This document shows, piece after piece, positions 31,576 through 39,360 of a stretch of 39,360 bases of DNA. Origin of the DNA: Neobacillus soli NBRC 102451 (lineage in GTDB: Bacteria; Bacillota; Bacilli; Bacillales; Cytobacillaceae); assembly GCF_001591665.1 (NCBI RefSeq), contig NZ_BCVI01000024.1, positions 1-39,360 of the forward strand. The letters are read 5' to 3'. Within the stretch, counting starts at the first letter, position 1; each line of letters opens with the position of its first letter. A model generated the notes under the pieces. The model had not been told where the DNA came from. It saw only the letters and a list, made by a program, of their open reading frames with translations, and did not search any database. Position numbers and translations under genes: made by a program.

Positions 31576-31946
31576 TACTTTTAACACTCGAAACAGGGTT
31601 AAAGTCTTCGATTTGTCCTTTTTAGCATGCCATGATGGATTGGCATAATAACATTGAACTTTTTGTTACATACTGACATAAAATCAGCTTTGATACATAA
31701 ATGTAACATTATTATTACTTATTTAACCAATTTAGATGATATACTTCTAATTAAGGTAAAATAGGATGATATTGGGTATTGTTTGTGAAATTCGTCTTAC
31801 CTGCAATTGATGGATTGATAGATAAATAGGAAGTGTTACATAGAAAATTTGCGTATTACAACAAAATCATAAAGAATTTTATCTGGTTTTCTATAATTGG
31901 ATTTTTAGACTAGTCATTTGGATATAAAGAAAGCAGGGAAACTAAA
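31576..31946 (+). promoter_or_regulatory. Long leader/promoter region of the CwlO-like gene with TGTTACAT elements
   Basis: About 370 AT-rich bases without a gene. TGTTACAT occurs at 31664-31671 and 31834-31841, and inverted (ATGTAACA) at 31701-31708. TGTAAC at 31702-31707, five bases, then TATTAC at 31713-31718 differs at one position from the WalR box TGTWAH-N5-TGTWAH. In B. subtilis the cwlO gene is WalR-controlled and has a long untranslated leader, which fits the arrangement here. The promoter itself was not fixed. Confidence 0.4.
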
Positions 31947-33140
31947 ATGAAAACGAGTCTAACGGCACTTGCTACGACAATTTTAGTGGGATTTACAAGC
32001 GTATTTTCTCTTCCAGCTGTAAATGTAAAGGCAACAAGCATGCAGCGTATTCAGGAGCAGCGTTCGGGGATTCACTCGGAAATTTCAAAAGCTAATGAAG
32101 AAATTTCTCGGATTCAAGATGAATTAACTAAATTAACTGAACAGATTAAAAGAGTGGACCAAGCAATTAAAGATAATAATAATATGATTGTACAGACAGC
32201 AGAAAAAGTGAAAGCTTCGCAATCGGAAGTGGATGAACTGGAACAGGAAGTTACTGCCATTCAAGCGAGAATTGATAAACGTAACGAAATATTAAAAAAA
32301 CGTGCCCTGTCCCTGCAGGAGAGCGGAGGAAAGGTTAGTTATATAGATGTGCTCCTAGGAGCCTCAAGCTTTGGTGATTTTGTTGACCGGCTTGGTGCCG
32401 TCACGACAATGGTGGAAGCGGATGAAGACCTTGTCAAGAAGCATCGAGAGGATCAGCAAGTAGTTATTAAGAAACAATCTAATGTGGAAAAAAAACTGAT
32501 TGATTTAAAGGGCATGAAAATAGAGCTTGAAGGGATGCAGGCTCAGATTTTAGAACAAAAAGAACAAAATGATGCTTTAAAAGAAGAACTTAAGGCGAGA
32601 GAGCTTGAAAAGCTTTCTAAGAGGGATAATTTACAAACTCAGGACAGCTCGCTTGCATCAGAGGAAAAGCAGTTGAAAGACCCTGCTCAAAATTCCACCA
32701 CTCCGAACACAGCTAATTTAAATGTAAACATACCTACAACATCAAACGAAGCCATTAATATTGTTATCCATGCAGGGGATAAGTATATTGGCAACTCCGT
32801 CTATGTTTTTGGCGGCGGTAGAAATGCCTACGATGTTGCCTATGGAAGATTTGATTGTTCTGGCTTTGTTGCATGGGCATTTGCACAGGCAGGTGTCAAG
32901 GTAGGGGCACATACGGATATCTTGAAAAATACAGGAACGAGGGTATCAATGAGTGAGGCGCGTCCAGGAGATCTTGTATTCTTTGATACTTATAAAATAG
33001 ACGGTCATGTGGGAATTTATCTTGGCGGAGGTAAATTCATTGGCTCACAAAGTTCAACAGGTATTGGCATTGCGGATATGACTTCACGCTACTATGCAGA
33101 ACATTTTAATGGACGTGTTATGCGAATTATCAATAATTAG
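31947..33140 (+). CDS. CwlO-like peptidoglycan DL-endopeptidase (NlpC/P60)
   Basis: A 397-residue secreted cell-wall hydrolase. A signal peptide (to about residue 29), a long N-terminal coiled coil (about 30-240) and a Ser/Thr/Asn-rich linker (about 245-270) precede the NlpC/P60 domain. The catalytic residues are C304 in FDCSGFVAWAF and H354 in DGHVGIYLGG. The domain order is that of B. subtilis CwlO, which cuts the D-Glu to diaminopimelate bond in stem peptides during elongation and is activated by FtsEX. LytE-type relatives have LysM repeats, absent here. The ATG follows AGCAGGGAA. It is probably one of the elongation autolysins of the cell. Confidence 0.9.
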   Translation: MKTSLTALATTILVGFTSVFSLPAVNVKATSMQRIQEQRSGIHSEISKANEEISRIQDELTKLTEQIKRVDQAIKDNNNMIVQTAEKVKASQSEVDELEQEVTAIQARIDKRNEILKKRALSLQESGGKVSYIDVLLGASSFGDFVDRLGAVTTMVEADEDLVKKHREDQQVVIKKQSNVEKKLIDLKGMKIELEGMQAQILEQKEQNDALKEELKARELEKLSKRDNLQTQDSSLASEEKQLKDPAQNSTTPNTANLNVNIPTTSNEAINIVIHAGDKYIGNSVYVFGGGRNAYDVAYGRFDCSGFVAWAFAQAGVKVGAHTDILKNTGTRVSMSEARPGDLVFFDTYKIDGHVGIYLGGGKFIGSQSSTGIGIADMTSRYYAEHFNGRVMRIINN

Positions 33141-33144
33141 CAAA

Positions 33145-33181
33145 AAACAGAAGCGATGCTCTTATGGCACCGCTTCTGTTT
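33145..33181. terminator. Bidirectional terminator between convergent genes
   Basis: AAACAGAAGCG at 33145-33155 pairs with CGCTTCTGTTT at 33171-33181. It overlaps the stop codon of the minus-strand gene and serves both directions. Confidence 0.8.
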
Positions 33182-33620
33182 ATGGTTGACTGATCTTAAG
33201 CAACTGTTCTAGCCCCGCTTTCAATTGGAGGAGTTCTTCCTCACTTTTTGGCTCCATTTCGACCTGACCACCTTCAACGAAACGTAGGTTAAATTTGGGG
33301 ATGCTGGAGCTATCTGATGTTACTCGATGAGCCAATAGTTTAACATCTTTGAGGCCGATATTTCCGTTAGTGGGGAGATAGGAATTGCCGAACCCAGCAT
33401 TAGTAACGTTTAAACTTAAGGTATTAAAAAAGACAGCATCCTCAGGGCTCATATCAATAGTGATAACACCCTTCGAAGTTTTGACTAATTTCTTAATCAT
33501 TAAACCATCAGCTGAAAGGTTTTGAAATTTTAATTCAAGCATTGGCCGATCCTTTTGTTCAGCTGTATCACCGGAACGCTGCTTTTTAATCCATTTAAAG
33601 GGCTTATTCTTTTTTTTCAT
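33180..33620 (-). CDS. Hypothetical protein
   Basis: A 146-residue soluble protein that I do not recognise. A lysine-rich N-terminus (KKKNKPFKWIKKQRSG) leads into a mixed alpha/beta region with short strands such as MLELKFQNLSADGLMIKKL, VITIDMSPEDAVFF and FNLRFVEGGQVEME, and a C-terminal helix. There is no signal peptide or membrane segment. No good ribosome site precedes the ATG at 33620; an internal start at the methionine of MLELKF, after AAAGGATCGG, is possible and would leave about 120 residues. Confidence 0.6.
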   Translation of the reverse strand: MKKKNKPFKWIKKQRSGDTAEQKDRPMLELKFQNLSADGLMIKKLVKTSKGVITIDMSPEDAVFFNTLSLNVTNAGFGNSYLPTNGNIGLKDVKLLAHRVTSDSSSIPKFNLRFVEGGQVEMEPKSEEELLQLKAGLEQLLKISQP

Positions 33621-33705
33621 ATCTAGGTAATATGGATATATGTCTATCGCACATTTTTATTTAGGTGAATAGGATATAAGGAAATCAAAAAAGGAGGTAA
33701 TCCAA

Positions 33706-33801
33706 ATGACGGGTGTAGCAGGTGGCTATGGCGGCGGATTTGCCCTACTAGTCGTTTTATTCATTTTGTTAATCATTATCGGGGCTTCTTGGGTTTACTA
33801 A
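33706..33801 (+). CDS. YjcZ-family microprotein
   Basis: A 31-residue hydrophobic protein: a short glycine-rich head (MTGVAGGYGGG) and one membrane helix ([20 protein letters not shown]). This is the pattern of YjcZ-type sporulation microproteins in Bacillus, which are small single-helix proteins of unclear role. The ribosome site AAGGAGG is ideal and eight bases before the ATG. It pairs with a second, longer copy 29 bases downstream. Confidence 0.85.
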   Translation: MTGVAGGYGGGFALLVVLFILLIIIGASWVY

Positions 33802-33830
33802 TTCTATAAATATAAAATGGAGGTACTAAA

Positions 33831-33992
33831 ATGTTTGGCTATGGTGGATATGGTGGATATGGTGGATATGGCTATGGAGGCTGTGGAGGCTGTGGTTACG
33901 GCGGCGGCGTGGGCTTTGGCGGCGGTTTCGCTTTAATCGTAGTATTATTTATCCTGTTGATTATTGTGGGTGCAGCTTGCTTTAGATTTTAA
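33831..33992 (+). CDS. YjcZ-family microprotein with Gly-Tyr-Cys repeat
   Basis: A 53-residue protein made of a Gly/Tyr repeat ([15 protein letters not shown]), two GGC units with cysteines at 18 and 21, and the same membrane helix as its neighbour ([24 protein letters not shown]). The head grew by tandem 9-bp repeats of GGATATGGT type. TGGAGGT lies upstream of the ATG. Duplicated yjcZ genes in tandem are common; the genes are probably expressed during sporulation, but I saw no clear sigma-E, F, G or K promoter. Confidence 0.85.
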   Translation: MFGYGGYGGYGGYGYGGCGGCGYGGGVGFGGGFALIVVLFILLIIVGAACFRF

Positions 33993-34037
33993 GTGAAAAA
34001 ATAAATATGAGGCATTTTCTTAAATGCCGAAGTTCTG

Positions 34038-34064
34038 AAAAGCAAGGTTCATACCTTGCTTTTT
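34038..34064 (+). terminator. Terminator after the YjcZ pair
   Basis: AAAAGCAAGG at 34038-34047 pairs with CCTTGCTTTT at 34054-34063 and runs into TTTTC. A smaller hairpin, GGCATTT with AAATGCC, lies just upstream near 34012-34029. Confidence 0.85.
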
Positions 34065-34191
34065 CTATTGCCTTTTTGGCAGATAAATTTTCCTCGATTT
34101 CCATGGAAGGTATTTCAGGTTGGATGGGGCGATTATCCATGTTAAGGTTGTAAAGAACAAAAATTACAAGGATAAAGGGGGACACAACACA

Positions 34192-34791
34192 ATGAAAAGA
34201 ATTGTTCCTATTCTATTTTCATTCGTCTTCTTCATGATCCTGCTGGTTTATCCTAGTTCAAACCATCCTGTTAAGGCTAAAACAACTGATCCCATTAAAA
34301 TTAGCAAGGGAACAAAATATGATACTTTCAAGGAAGTTTCCCTTCGATATGGTTTATCCAAATCGGAATTAAAAGGTAGTAATGAAATAATCAAAGAACT
34401 TGTTACAGAAAAGAAAGTTATCATACAGGTTCAACTATCGGAGAAGGAAAAGGATCTGTTAGCAAGGTTAGTGACAGCAGAAGCAAAGGGCGAGCCGTAT
34501 AAGGGGAAAGTTGCCGTCGCTGCTGTTGTTTTAAATCGAGTAGACAGTGAACAATTTCCAGATTCCATTCAGCAGGTTATTTATCAAGAAAAGCAGTTTC
34601 AACCAGTTGATAATGGGATGATAAATAAACCAGCAGGAATTGAGGCAAGAAAGGCTGTTAACGAAGCAATTGCTAATGATGGTCAAATCACCGATGCACT
34701 TTATTTTTTCAATCCCGACCAAACAAACAGCAAGTGGCTTCGTACAAGGGATGTAACAGAGGAAATTGGAAATCACCGCTTTGCCATATAA
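34192..34791 (+). CDS. Cell wall hydrolase, SleB/CwlJ family
   Basis: A 199-residue exported hydrolase. A signal sequence or anchor (about 4-24) is followed by a linker with a LysM-like DTFKEVSLRYGLSKSEL segment (about 43-60), then the SleB domain (about 85-199). The likely catalytic acid is E97 in RLVTAEAKGEPYKGKVAVAAVVLNR, and the family motifs VIYQEKQFQPV and ALYFFNPDQTNSKWLRTR are complete. SleB and CwlJ act on spore cortex muramic-lactam peptidoglycan in germination; paralogues may act elsewhere. The ATG at 34192 has AAGGGGG about 12 bases upstream; an in-frame TTG or ATG near 34120 would put extra residues before the signal peptide. Confidence 0.87.
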   Translation: MKRIVPILFSFVFFMILLVYPSSNHPVKAKTTDPIKISKGTKYDTFKEVSLRYGLSKSELKGSNEIIKELVTEKKVIIQVQLSEKEKDLLARLVTAEAKGEPYKGKVAVAAVVLNRVDSEQFPDSIQQVIYQEKQFQPVDNGMINKPAGIEARKAVNEAIANDGQITDALYFFNPDQTNSKWLRTRDVTEEIGNHRFAI

Positions 34792-34796
34792 GAAAC

Positions 34797-34826
34797 CCCG
34801 CTTGGTTAATCAAGCGGGTTTTCTTT
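34797..34826. terminator. Bidirectional terminator between the SleB-like and YkvA genes
   Basis: CCCGCTTG at 34797-34804 pairs with CAAGCGGG at 34811-34818 followed by TTTTCTTTT; on the other strand GGGGTTTCTT follows. It spans the stop codon of the minus-strand gene. Confidence 0.85.
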
Positions 34827-35228
34827 TGTAAAAATGGCGGAACGTTTCCAAGCACTAAAGTCATCTAGTTCTTTTGATATTTTTTTGACCGTATAGCCAA
34901 TCACAGCTGCATCATCAAGAAGCCCAAGACCAATAATGAAGTCAGGGACTAAATCAAGTGGAGAAACGAAATAAAGCAGCGCTCCTACCACAGTAATAAT
35001 AGTACGAGTAGAAACATTTTTATATTCGCCTTTTGAGTATGATTTTACTAATTCAAAAAATAATTGCAATTTATCCCAAGCGTCTCCTAATTTTCCTTTC
35101 CTTTCATTGGCCATTATTATTGCTTTATGAAGTAATCCTTGCGTTTTTTGCTGATTGCCGATGTACCCGCTTGCTTCATCATTATATTTTTGCTGCTTTT
35201 TTTCGAATATCTTATCTTTATCGAACAA
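34806..35228 (-). CDS. YkvA family protein (DUF1232)
   Basis: A 140-residue protein with the DUF1232 core ALLYFVSPLDLVPDFIIGLGLLDDAAVIGYTVKKIS at about residues 85-120, preceded by helical, charged sequence. The core forms one or two membrane-associated helices. The function of YkvA is unknown. I set the start at TTG 35228 because AAGGAG lies eight bases upstream; the GTG at 35237 overlaps that ribosome site. The gene stands alone between a shared terminator and the FtsH-like gene, which has its own terminator. Confidence 0.85.
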   Translation of the reverse strand: MFDKDKIFEKKQQKYNDEASGYIGNQQKTQGLLHKAIIMANERKGKLGDAWDKLQLFFELVKSYSKGEYKNVSTRTIITVVGALLYFVSPLDLVPDFIIGLGLLDDAAVIGYTVKKISKELDDFSAWKRSAIFTKENPLD

Positions 35229-35306
35229 CCAATTCACTCCTTAATGGTTAGAGTCCATACATAGTGTTCCACTAAAACAGGAAAACCATTAGATATTTGA
35301 ACATAA

Positions 35307-35340
35307 AGAAAAACCCGGCGTAAGATGATTACACCGGGTT
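35307..35340 (-). terminator. Terminator after the FtsH-like gene
   Basis: Read on the minus strand, AACCCGGTGTAA pairs with TTACGCCGGGTT with one mismatch, followed by TTTCTTTATG. Confidence 0.85.
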
Positions 35341-35346
35341 ATCTTT

Positions 35347-37089
35347 TTAAGCTATAACAAGGTCATCACTGATTTGAGTTGATTTCCCCCAAACAATTTC
35401 CTCTATTTCCGAGCCTTCTAGTGTTTCCTTTTTTAATAATTCAGCAACTAATTGTTGATACTGTTGTTGATGGATATTAATCAGATCTTCTGCTTTTTCT
35501 ATGCCTTTGGCAAATAGCTCCTGCATTTTTACTTCTTTATCTTGTTTGTTGAAGATCAATGTAAAACCGTCTTGGAGCATGCCGGTATCCACCATTTGTT
35601 CGATAATGTGTTTTGCCTGCTGCACATCTCCGCTAACGCCGATGCTGTGTTCACCAAGGAAGATTCTTTCAGCCACCCCGCCTGCTAATACCATGGCGAC
35701 ACGCTCCAGCAGATCACTGGTTGTCGACAAATGGAGCTCTTTTGGAATTGGCGCAACATAGCCGAGCGCTTCACCACGTGGAATAATTGTTGCTTTTCTG
35801 ACAGAACCAGGCTTCGTTAACGATGCGACAATCGCATGCCCTGCTTCGTGGATGGCTACTCTCCGTTTTGTGTCAAGGTCCTGTAAGGAACGAGATGTGC
35901 TTCCCAAAATGGTCCTGTCAAGGGCATAATCAAGGTCTTGCTTTTGAATCATGTCTGTCCCGTTCCGAACGGCTCTCCTGCTGGCCGTTTCAAAAAGAGA
36001 CTGAAGATCTGCACCAGAAAAACCTGAAGTGCTTTCAGCCAGCATATCTAATGATGCTAGCACATCCTTCGCAAACGACTTGCCTTTTGTATGGATGTCA
36101 ATGATTTCTCTTCTTCCTTTTGTATCTGGAAGTGGCACCTGGAAAGAGAAATCGATTCTTCCTGGACGAAGAAAGGCTTCATCAAGCATGTCCTTTCTAT
36201 TTGTTGCAGCAATAAACAGTATCCCATCATTGGAATAACCGCCATCCAGCTGAACAAGTAATTCAGTTAAGGTTTTTTCAGCTTCCTCGCCGCCATGCGC
36301 CTTTCTTTTTCCTGCTAAAGCATCCACTTCATCGATGAAAATAATAGCGGGACCTTGTTGTTTCCTTGCTGTTTTGAACAAGGTACGAACACGACTAGCC
36401 CCTACACCGATAAACATTTCATTAAAAGCAGAACCGCTTGCTGAAAAGAAAGCAGCTTTTAATTCATGGGCGATTGCTTGTGCCAGTAAGGTTTTTCCAG
36501 TTCCGGGAGGTCCGTACAGAAGAATTCCTTTCGGTGGTTTAATTCCTAATTTAGACGCTCTTGCCGGCTCTTTCAGGGTTGACAGTGTTTGCAAGATTTC
36601 TTCTTTCATTTCTTCTCCGAGTCCACCAACATCCTCTAAGCTAATCAAAGGAAGGGGACGTGCCTGGGCCACGCTGTTTTTCATCGATTTATTTAATCCG
36701 AAGCCGCCTTTTGTTTTTTGAAGTGCAAATGCTGCACCCGCCATAAGCAGAATAACCCCGCCTAAAATCCATTTTCCATAGCGGCTGCTTGTGGAATAGA
36801 AATATTCAATATTATATTTTTCGACAAGCTTGTCTACCATTTGGCTATTTGGGGGAACATGAGAAACGTATTCAGATTTTCCTGCTTTAATATAAATGCT
36901 CCCGTCAGCTTGTTCCGTTAGAGCGACCGTTTTTCCGTGCTGCTCTTGAATAGTTTTCTCAACAGACGAGAATGGGATTGCCATCTCATTATTTGTGGTC
37001 TGAACCAACCAGACGATACCTGCTATAACTAATATAATCGCTGCGAAGAGCGGAATAAACTTAGAAACTTTTCTTTTACTTTTATTCAA
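35347..37089 (-). CDS. FtsH-like membrane AAA+ metalloprotease, second copy type
   Basis: From TTG 37089 the product has 580 residues: two transmembrane helices (about 10-28 and 105-123) flanking a short external FtsH-ext region, then the AAA module. Walker A is GPPGTGKT at 193-200, Walker B is IIFIDEVD with D253-E254, and the SRH has ATNRKDMLDEAFLRPGRID. The M41 protease has HEAGH at 414-418 and a later Asp in SGDVQQAK as third zinc ligand. All catalytic residues are present, unlike B. subtilis YjoB, which has no protease domain. It is not beside tilS or hpt as the main ftsH is, so it is probably a paralogue. AAGGAG lies nine bases before the TTG; starts at 37119 (GTG) or 37116 (ATG) would add nine or ten residues. 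Confidence 0.88.
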   Translation of the reverse strand: MNKSKRKVSKFIPLFAAIILVIAGIVWLVQTTNNEMAIPFSSVEKTIQEQHGKTVALTEQADGSIYIKAGKSEYVSHVPPNSQMVDKLVEKYNIEYFYSTSSRYGKWILGGVILLMAGAAFALQKTKGGFGLNKSMKNSVAQARPLPLISLEDVGGLGEEMKEEILQTLSTLKEPARASKLGIKPPKGILLYGPPGTGKTLLAQAIAHELKAAFFSASGSAFNEMFIGVGASRVRTLFKTARKQQGPAIIFIDEVDALAGKRKAHGGEEAEKTLTELLVQLDGGYSNDGILFIAATNRKDMLDEAFLRPGRIDFSFQVPLPDTKGRREIIDIHTKGKSFAKDVLASLDMLAESTSGFSGADLQSLFETASRRAVRNGTDMIQKQDLDYALDRTILGSTSRSLQDLDTKRRVAIHEAGHAIVASLTKPGSVRKATIIPRGEALGYVAPIPKELHLSTTSDLLERVAMVLAGGVAERIFLGEHSIGVSGDVQQAKHIIEQMVDTGMLQDGFTLIFNKQDKEVKMQELFAKGIEKAEDLINIHQQQYQQLVAELLKKETLEGSEIEEIVWGKSTQISDDLVIA

Positions 37090-37172
37090 TTCCTTCATCT
37101 CCTTCAACAGAGTCATCACCTATTATAAAGGGATTTCCAGTGAAATGGATGTGGGAATCGATGGAAGCTTAA

Positions 37173-37210
37173 AAAACACAGCAACCCTTTAAAAAAGGGC
37201 AGTGTGTTTT
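37173..37210 (-). terminator. Terminator after the small minus-strand gene
   Basis: On the minus strand AAAACACACTGCCCTTT pairs with AAAGGGTTGCTGTGTTTT with a few mismatches in the middle and is followed by TTAAGC. It separates the gene at 37217 from the FtsH-like gene. Confidence 0.7.
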
Positions 37211-37216
37211 CAAAGT

Positions 37217-37477
37217 TTATGATAATAAGCGAAGGTGAGGAATGATCGGCATAAGTACACTTTGCGCAAGAACACCAAAACTTACACCCACACTTGATGA
37301 TTTACTCCATTTAAAAACATGAACTTTTTCGTCCTTTCCTTCATACAAAAATAATAGCTGCTCTCCTTCTTCGACAATTCCAATCTTTTTATATGAAATA
37401 TTATTTTGCTTAAGGACAATATCAAATGCTTTCCGTAATAGGTCTAAGGTCGGTTGATCAATGGTTGTAATATTCAT
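37217..37477 (-). CDS. Hypothetical small protein
   Basis: An 86-residue protein that I do not recognise. It begins with MNITTIDQPTLDLLRKAFDIVLKQ, has a predicted beta hairpin (GIVEEGEQLLFLYEG and KVHVFKW), and a moderately hydrophobic C-terminal stretch (VGVSFGVLAQSVLMPIIPHLRLL) that could be a weak membrane segment. The ribosome site GGGAGG, six bases before the ATG, is very good, and it has its own terminator, so it is likely a real gene. Confidence 0.65.
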   Translation of the reverse strand: MNITTIDQPTLDLLRKAFDIVLKQNNISYKKIGIVEEGEQLLFLYEGKDEKVHVFKWSKSSSVGVSFGVLAQSVLMPIIPHLRLLS

Positions 37478-37677
37478 AGTGCCTCCCAGTGTAGTTATGT
37501 ATTTAACGGTATTATTTCATCAATACAGCATACCTACATTATATTCTTTTCGCCTGTGGGATAAAAGAAATAATCATAATCGCTATATAGAAATATTGCA
37601 AAGTTGCCTTTTGCGAGATAAGATTGAAGTTATGGACAAAAATTTTAAATTTAATTGTCAAAAGTGAGGAAAATGAA

Positions 37678-39258
37678 ATGGGTAACAATTTTAAAGAAGA
37701 AGTATTATCACGTCGCACATTTGCGATAATTTCCCACCCGGATGCCGGTAAAACAACACTAACAGAAAAGTTATTATTATTCGGCGGCGCCATTCGTGAT
37801 GCTGGTACAGTAAAAGCGAAAAAGACGGGGAAATTTGCGACAAGTGACTGGATGGAAATTGAAAAGCAGCGTGGAATCTCCGTCACCTCCAGTGTCATGC
37901 AATTTGACTATGATGGATACAGAGTTAATATTTTGGATACTCCTGGTCATCAGGATTTCAGTGAAGATACGTACCGTACCTTGATGGCTGTAGATAGTGC
38001 AGTGATGATTATCGATTCGGCAAAAGGGATTGAGGCACAAACACTTAAGCTATTTAAAGTTTGCCGCATGCGGGGAATTCCTATTTTTACTTTTATTAAT
38101 AAACTAGACCGCCAAGGGAAATCCCCTCTCGAACTTCTTGCTGAATTAGAAGAGGTTCTTGGAATTGAATCCTATCCCATGAACTGGCCAATCGGAATGG
38201 GGAAGGAATTCCTAGGCATTTATGACCGCTTTAACAACCGGGTTGAACAGTTCCGTGTGAACGAGCAGGACCGTTATATTCCATTAAATAATGATGGGGA
38301 AATTGCCGGTGACCATCCGTTAAAGGCGTCAGGACTTTATGACCAAACACTTGATGAAATTATGCTCCTTAATGAAGCAGGAAATGAATTTTCAGCAGAA
38401 AGAGTAGCAGCGGGAAACCTTACGCCTGTATTTTTCGGAAGTGCCTTAACAGCCTTTGGTGTCCAGACCTTTCTTGAGTCATACCTGCAATTTGCTCCTC
38501 CACCGGTGGCACGTAATTCATCGATTGGTGAAATTGATCCACTAGGGGAACAATTTTCAGGCTTTGTCTTTAAAATTCAAGCCAATATGAATCCTGCACA
38601 CCGAGACAGGATTGCCTTTGTGCGTGTTTGTTCAGGGAAGTTTGAGCGAGGAATGACGATTAATCTTCCACGATTAGGTAAGCAAGTAAAGCTTTCGCAA
38701 TCGACTTCGTTTATGGCTGAAGAAAGAAATACAGTAGATGAAGCGGTTAGCGGCGATATTATCGGGTTATACGATACGGGCACCTACCAAATTGGCGATA
38801 CTCTGACTACTGGCAAGGATGCCTTTCAATATGAGCGGCTTCCACAGTTTACACCGGAATTGTATGTTAGGGTTTCCGCAAAAAACGTACTGAAGCAAAA
38901 ATCCTTTTATAAAGGAATACAGCAGCTCGTCCAAGAAGGAGCTATTCAGCTCTTTAAAACGGTTAAAACGGATGACTATTTATTGGGCGCGGTTGGTCAA
39001 TTACAGTATGAAGTATTTGAGCACCGAATGAAAAATGAGTATAATGCTGATGTCATAATGGAGCGGATGGGATCAAAGATTGCCCGCTGGACTGAAAACG
39101 ACGTAGTTGATGAGAATCTCTCGAGTTCGCGCTCCCTGCTCGTAAAAGATCGTTTTGAACAATATGTGTTTTTATTTGAAAATGAATTTGCCCTAAGATG
39201 GTTCCAAGAAAAAAATCCAACCGTAAAACTTTATAATCCAATGGATCAGCATGACTAA
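37678..39258 (+). CDS. prfC: Peptide chain release factor 3
   Basis: RF3 is a translational GTPase that frees RF1 and RF2 from the ribosome after peptide release. The 526-residue product has the usual length: GTP-binding domain (about 12-280) with G1 [11 protein letters not shown]2 around [13 protein letters not shown]3 [16 protein letters not shown] and G4 NKLDR, then domains II (about 300-390) and III (about 395-520). [24 protein letters not shown] is part of the RF3-specific insert. The ATG at 37678 has GAGG about ten bases upstream; an in-frame TTG further up lacks support. B. subtilis has no prfC, but many other Bacillaceae do. A terminator follows ten bases after the stop. Confidence 0.95.
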   Translation: MGNNFKEEVLSRRTFAIISHPDAGKTTLTEKLLLFGGAIRDAGTVKAKKTGKFATSDWMEIEKQRGISVTSSVMQFDYDGYRVNILDTPGHQDFSEDTYRTLMAVDSAVMIIDSAKGIEAQTLKLFKVCRMRGIPIFTFINKLDRQGKSPLELLAELEEVLGIESYPMNWPIGMGKEFLGIYDRFNNRVEQFRVNEQDRYIPLNNDGEIAGDHPLKASGLYDQTLDEIMLLNEAGNEFSAERVAAGNLTPVFFGSALTAFGVQTFLESYLQFAPPPVARNSSIGEIDPLGEQFSGFVFKIQANMNPAHRDRIAFVRVCSGKFERGMTINLPRLGKQVKLSQSTSFMAEERNTVDEAVSGDIIGLYDTGTYQIGDTLTTGKDAFQYERLPQFTPELYVRVSAKNVLKQKSFYKGIQQLVQEGAIQLFKTVKTDDYLLGAVGQLQYEVFEHRMKNEYNADVIMERMGSKIARWTENDVVDENLSSSRSLLVKDRFEQYVFLFENEFALRWFQEKNPTVKLYNPMDQHD

Positions 39259-39267
39259 AAAAAAGCG

Positions 39268-39292
39268 GCGGGCTAATTACCCGCTTTTTTTT
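39268..39292 (+). terminator. Terminator after prfC
   Basis: GCGGG at 39268-39272 pairs with CCCGC at 39280-39284 and is followed by eight T residues. Further on, GATAACT at 39326-39332 and AGTTATC at 39340-39346 form another small inverted repeat that overlaps a TGTGGATAA sequence at 39322-39330. Confidence 0.85.
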
Positions 39293-39360
39293 ATCGTCTA
39301 AGAAATTATAAAATAAATTAGTGTGGATAACTTTGAATTAGTTATCTGAATCCAGCGCCC

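Noticed and set aside
33831..33880. Tandem GGATATGGT units taken as a possible repeat array
   Set aside because: They are in frame and encode the Gly-Tyr head of a YjcZ protein, so they are coding repeats rather than a CRISPR or satellite.
35501..36721. Several plus-strand ORFs opposite the FtsH-like gene
   Set aside because: They lie entirely opposite strongly conserved AAA and M41 motifs and have no plausible start sites.
39322..39330. Perfect DnaA box (TGTGGATAA) after prfC
   Set aside because: A single nine-mer in AT-rich DNA is expected by chance and no cluster surrounds it.
39347..39360. TCCAGCGCC at the window end and TCCAGTGCC at the window start, like ends of the interspersed repeat
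   Set aside because: Only nine or so bases match and the sequence is cut by the window, so membership in the repeat cannot be judged.

Overview
The window looks like a stretch of chromosome from a low-GC, spore-forming member of the Bacillaceae, most like Bacillus or Neobacillus. Reasons: strong AGGAGG-type ribosome binding sites with frequent TTG and GTG starts, many intrinsic terminators, and clear matches to Bacillus subtilis families (DesK/DesR, YknWXYZ, YcnK/YcnJ/YcnI, a CwlO-type endopeptidase, YkvA, YjcZ, a SleB-type hydrolase). No rRNA, tRNA, prophage, intact IS element or CRISPR array was seen. Most of the window is ordinary core gene content.

Layout. 1-640: a CBO0543-family membrane gene whose 5' end looks broken. 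740-6120: respiratory block, made of ctaB behind a terminator-bearing leader, then a small subunit IIa, a CuA subunit II and a heme-copper subunit I, an interspersed repeat, a Sco copper chaperone and a His/Met-rich membrane protein. 6289-7616: lemA plus a TPM-domain gene. 7742-11491: a sigma-W-type promoter and a yknWXYZ-like ABC export operon. 11641-12832: a stand-alone trpB with a TRAP-like site over its start. 12960-17045: a short YitT protein, desKR without des, and a Bcr/CflA transporter. 17085-22215: alpha/beta hydrolase, IDEAL-domain protein, pabB-pabA-pabC and an RlaP-like nucleotidyltransferase. 22345-25367: ycnK-ycnJ-ycnI copper operon. 25442-30910: YczE-like protein, CoxG-like protein, cadherin-like secreted protein, and ppc. 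30962-31463: remnant of a metal P-type ATPase joined to an unknown small gene. 31947-39258: CwlO-like endopeptidase, two YjcZ microproteins, SleB-like hydrolase, YkvA, an FtsH paralogue, small unknown genes, and prfC.

The most interesting point is the heme-copper enzyme at 2339-4662. Its subunit I keeps all six histidine ligands in the order and almost the numbering of Thermus ba3 oxidase. However, the tyrosine four residues after the first CuB histidine, which forms the His-Tyr cross-link in oxygen reductases, is asparagine (N238). Together with a CuA subunit and an Fnr/CRP-like site placed at about -41.5 of a predicted promoter, this suggests a CuA-type nitric oxide reductase of the kind described from Bacillus azotoformans, or at least an unusual oxidase. 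This is inference from motifs; no activity can be read from sequence.

Other points worth a second look are the candidate TRAP site on trpB, a terminator inside the ctaB leader, three helically phased TTATTCACA-type repeats before ycnK, the near-consensus sigma-W promoter of yknWXYZ, desKR without its desaturase gene, and a repeated GGTGTCAGGCACCAC element present as a half and as a full hairpin.
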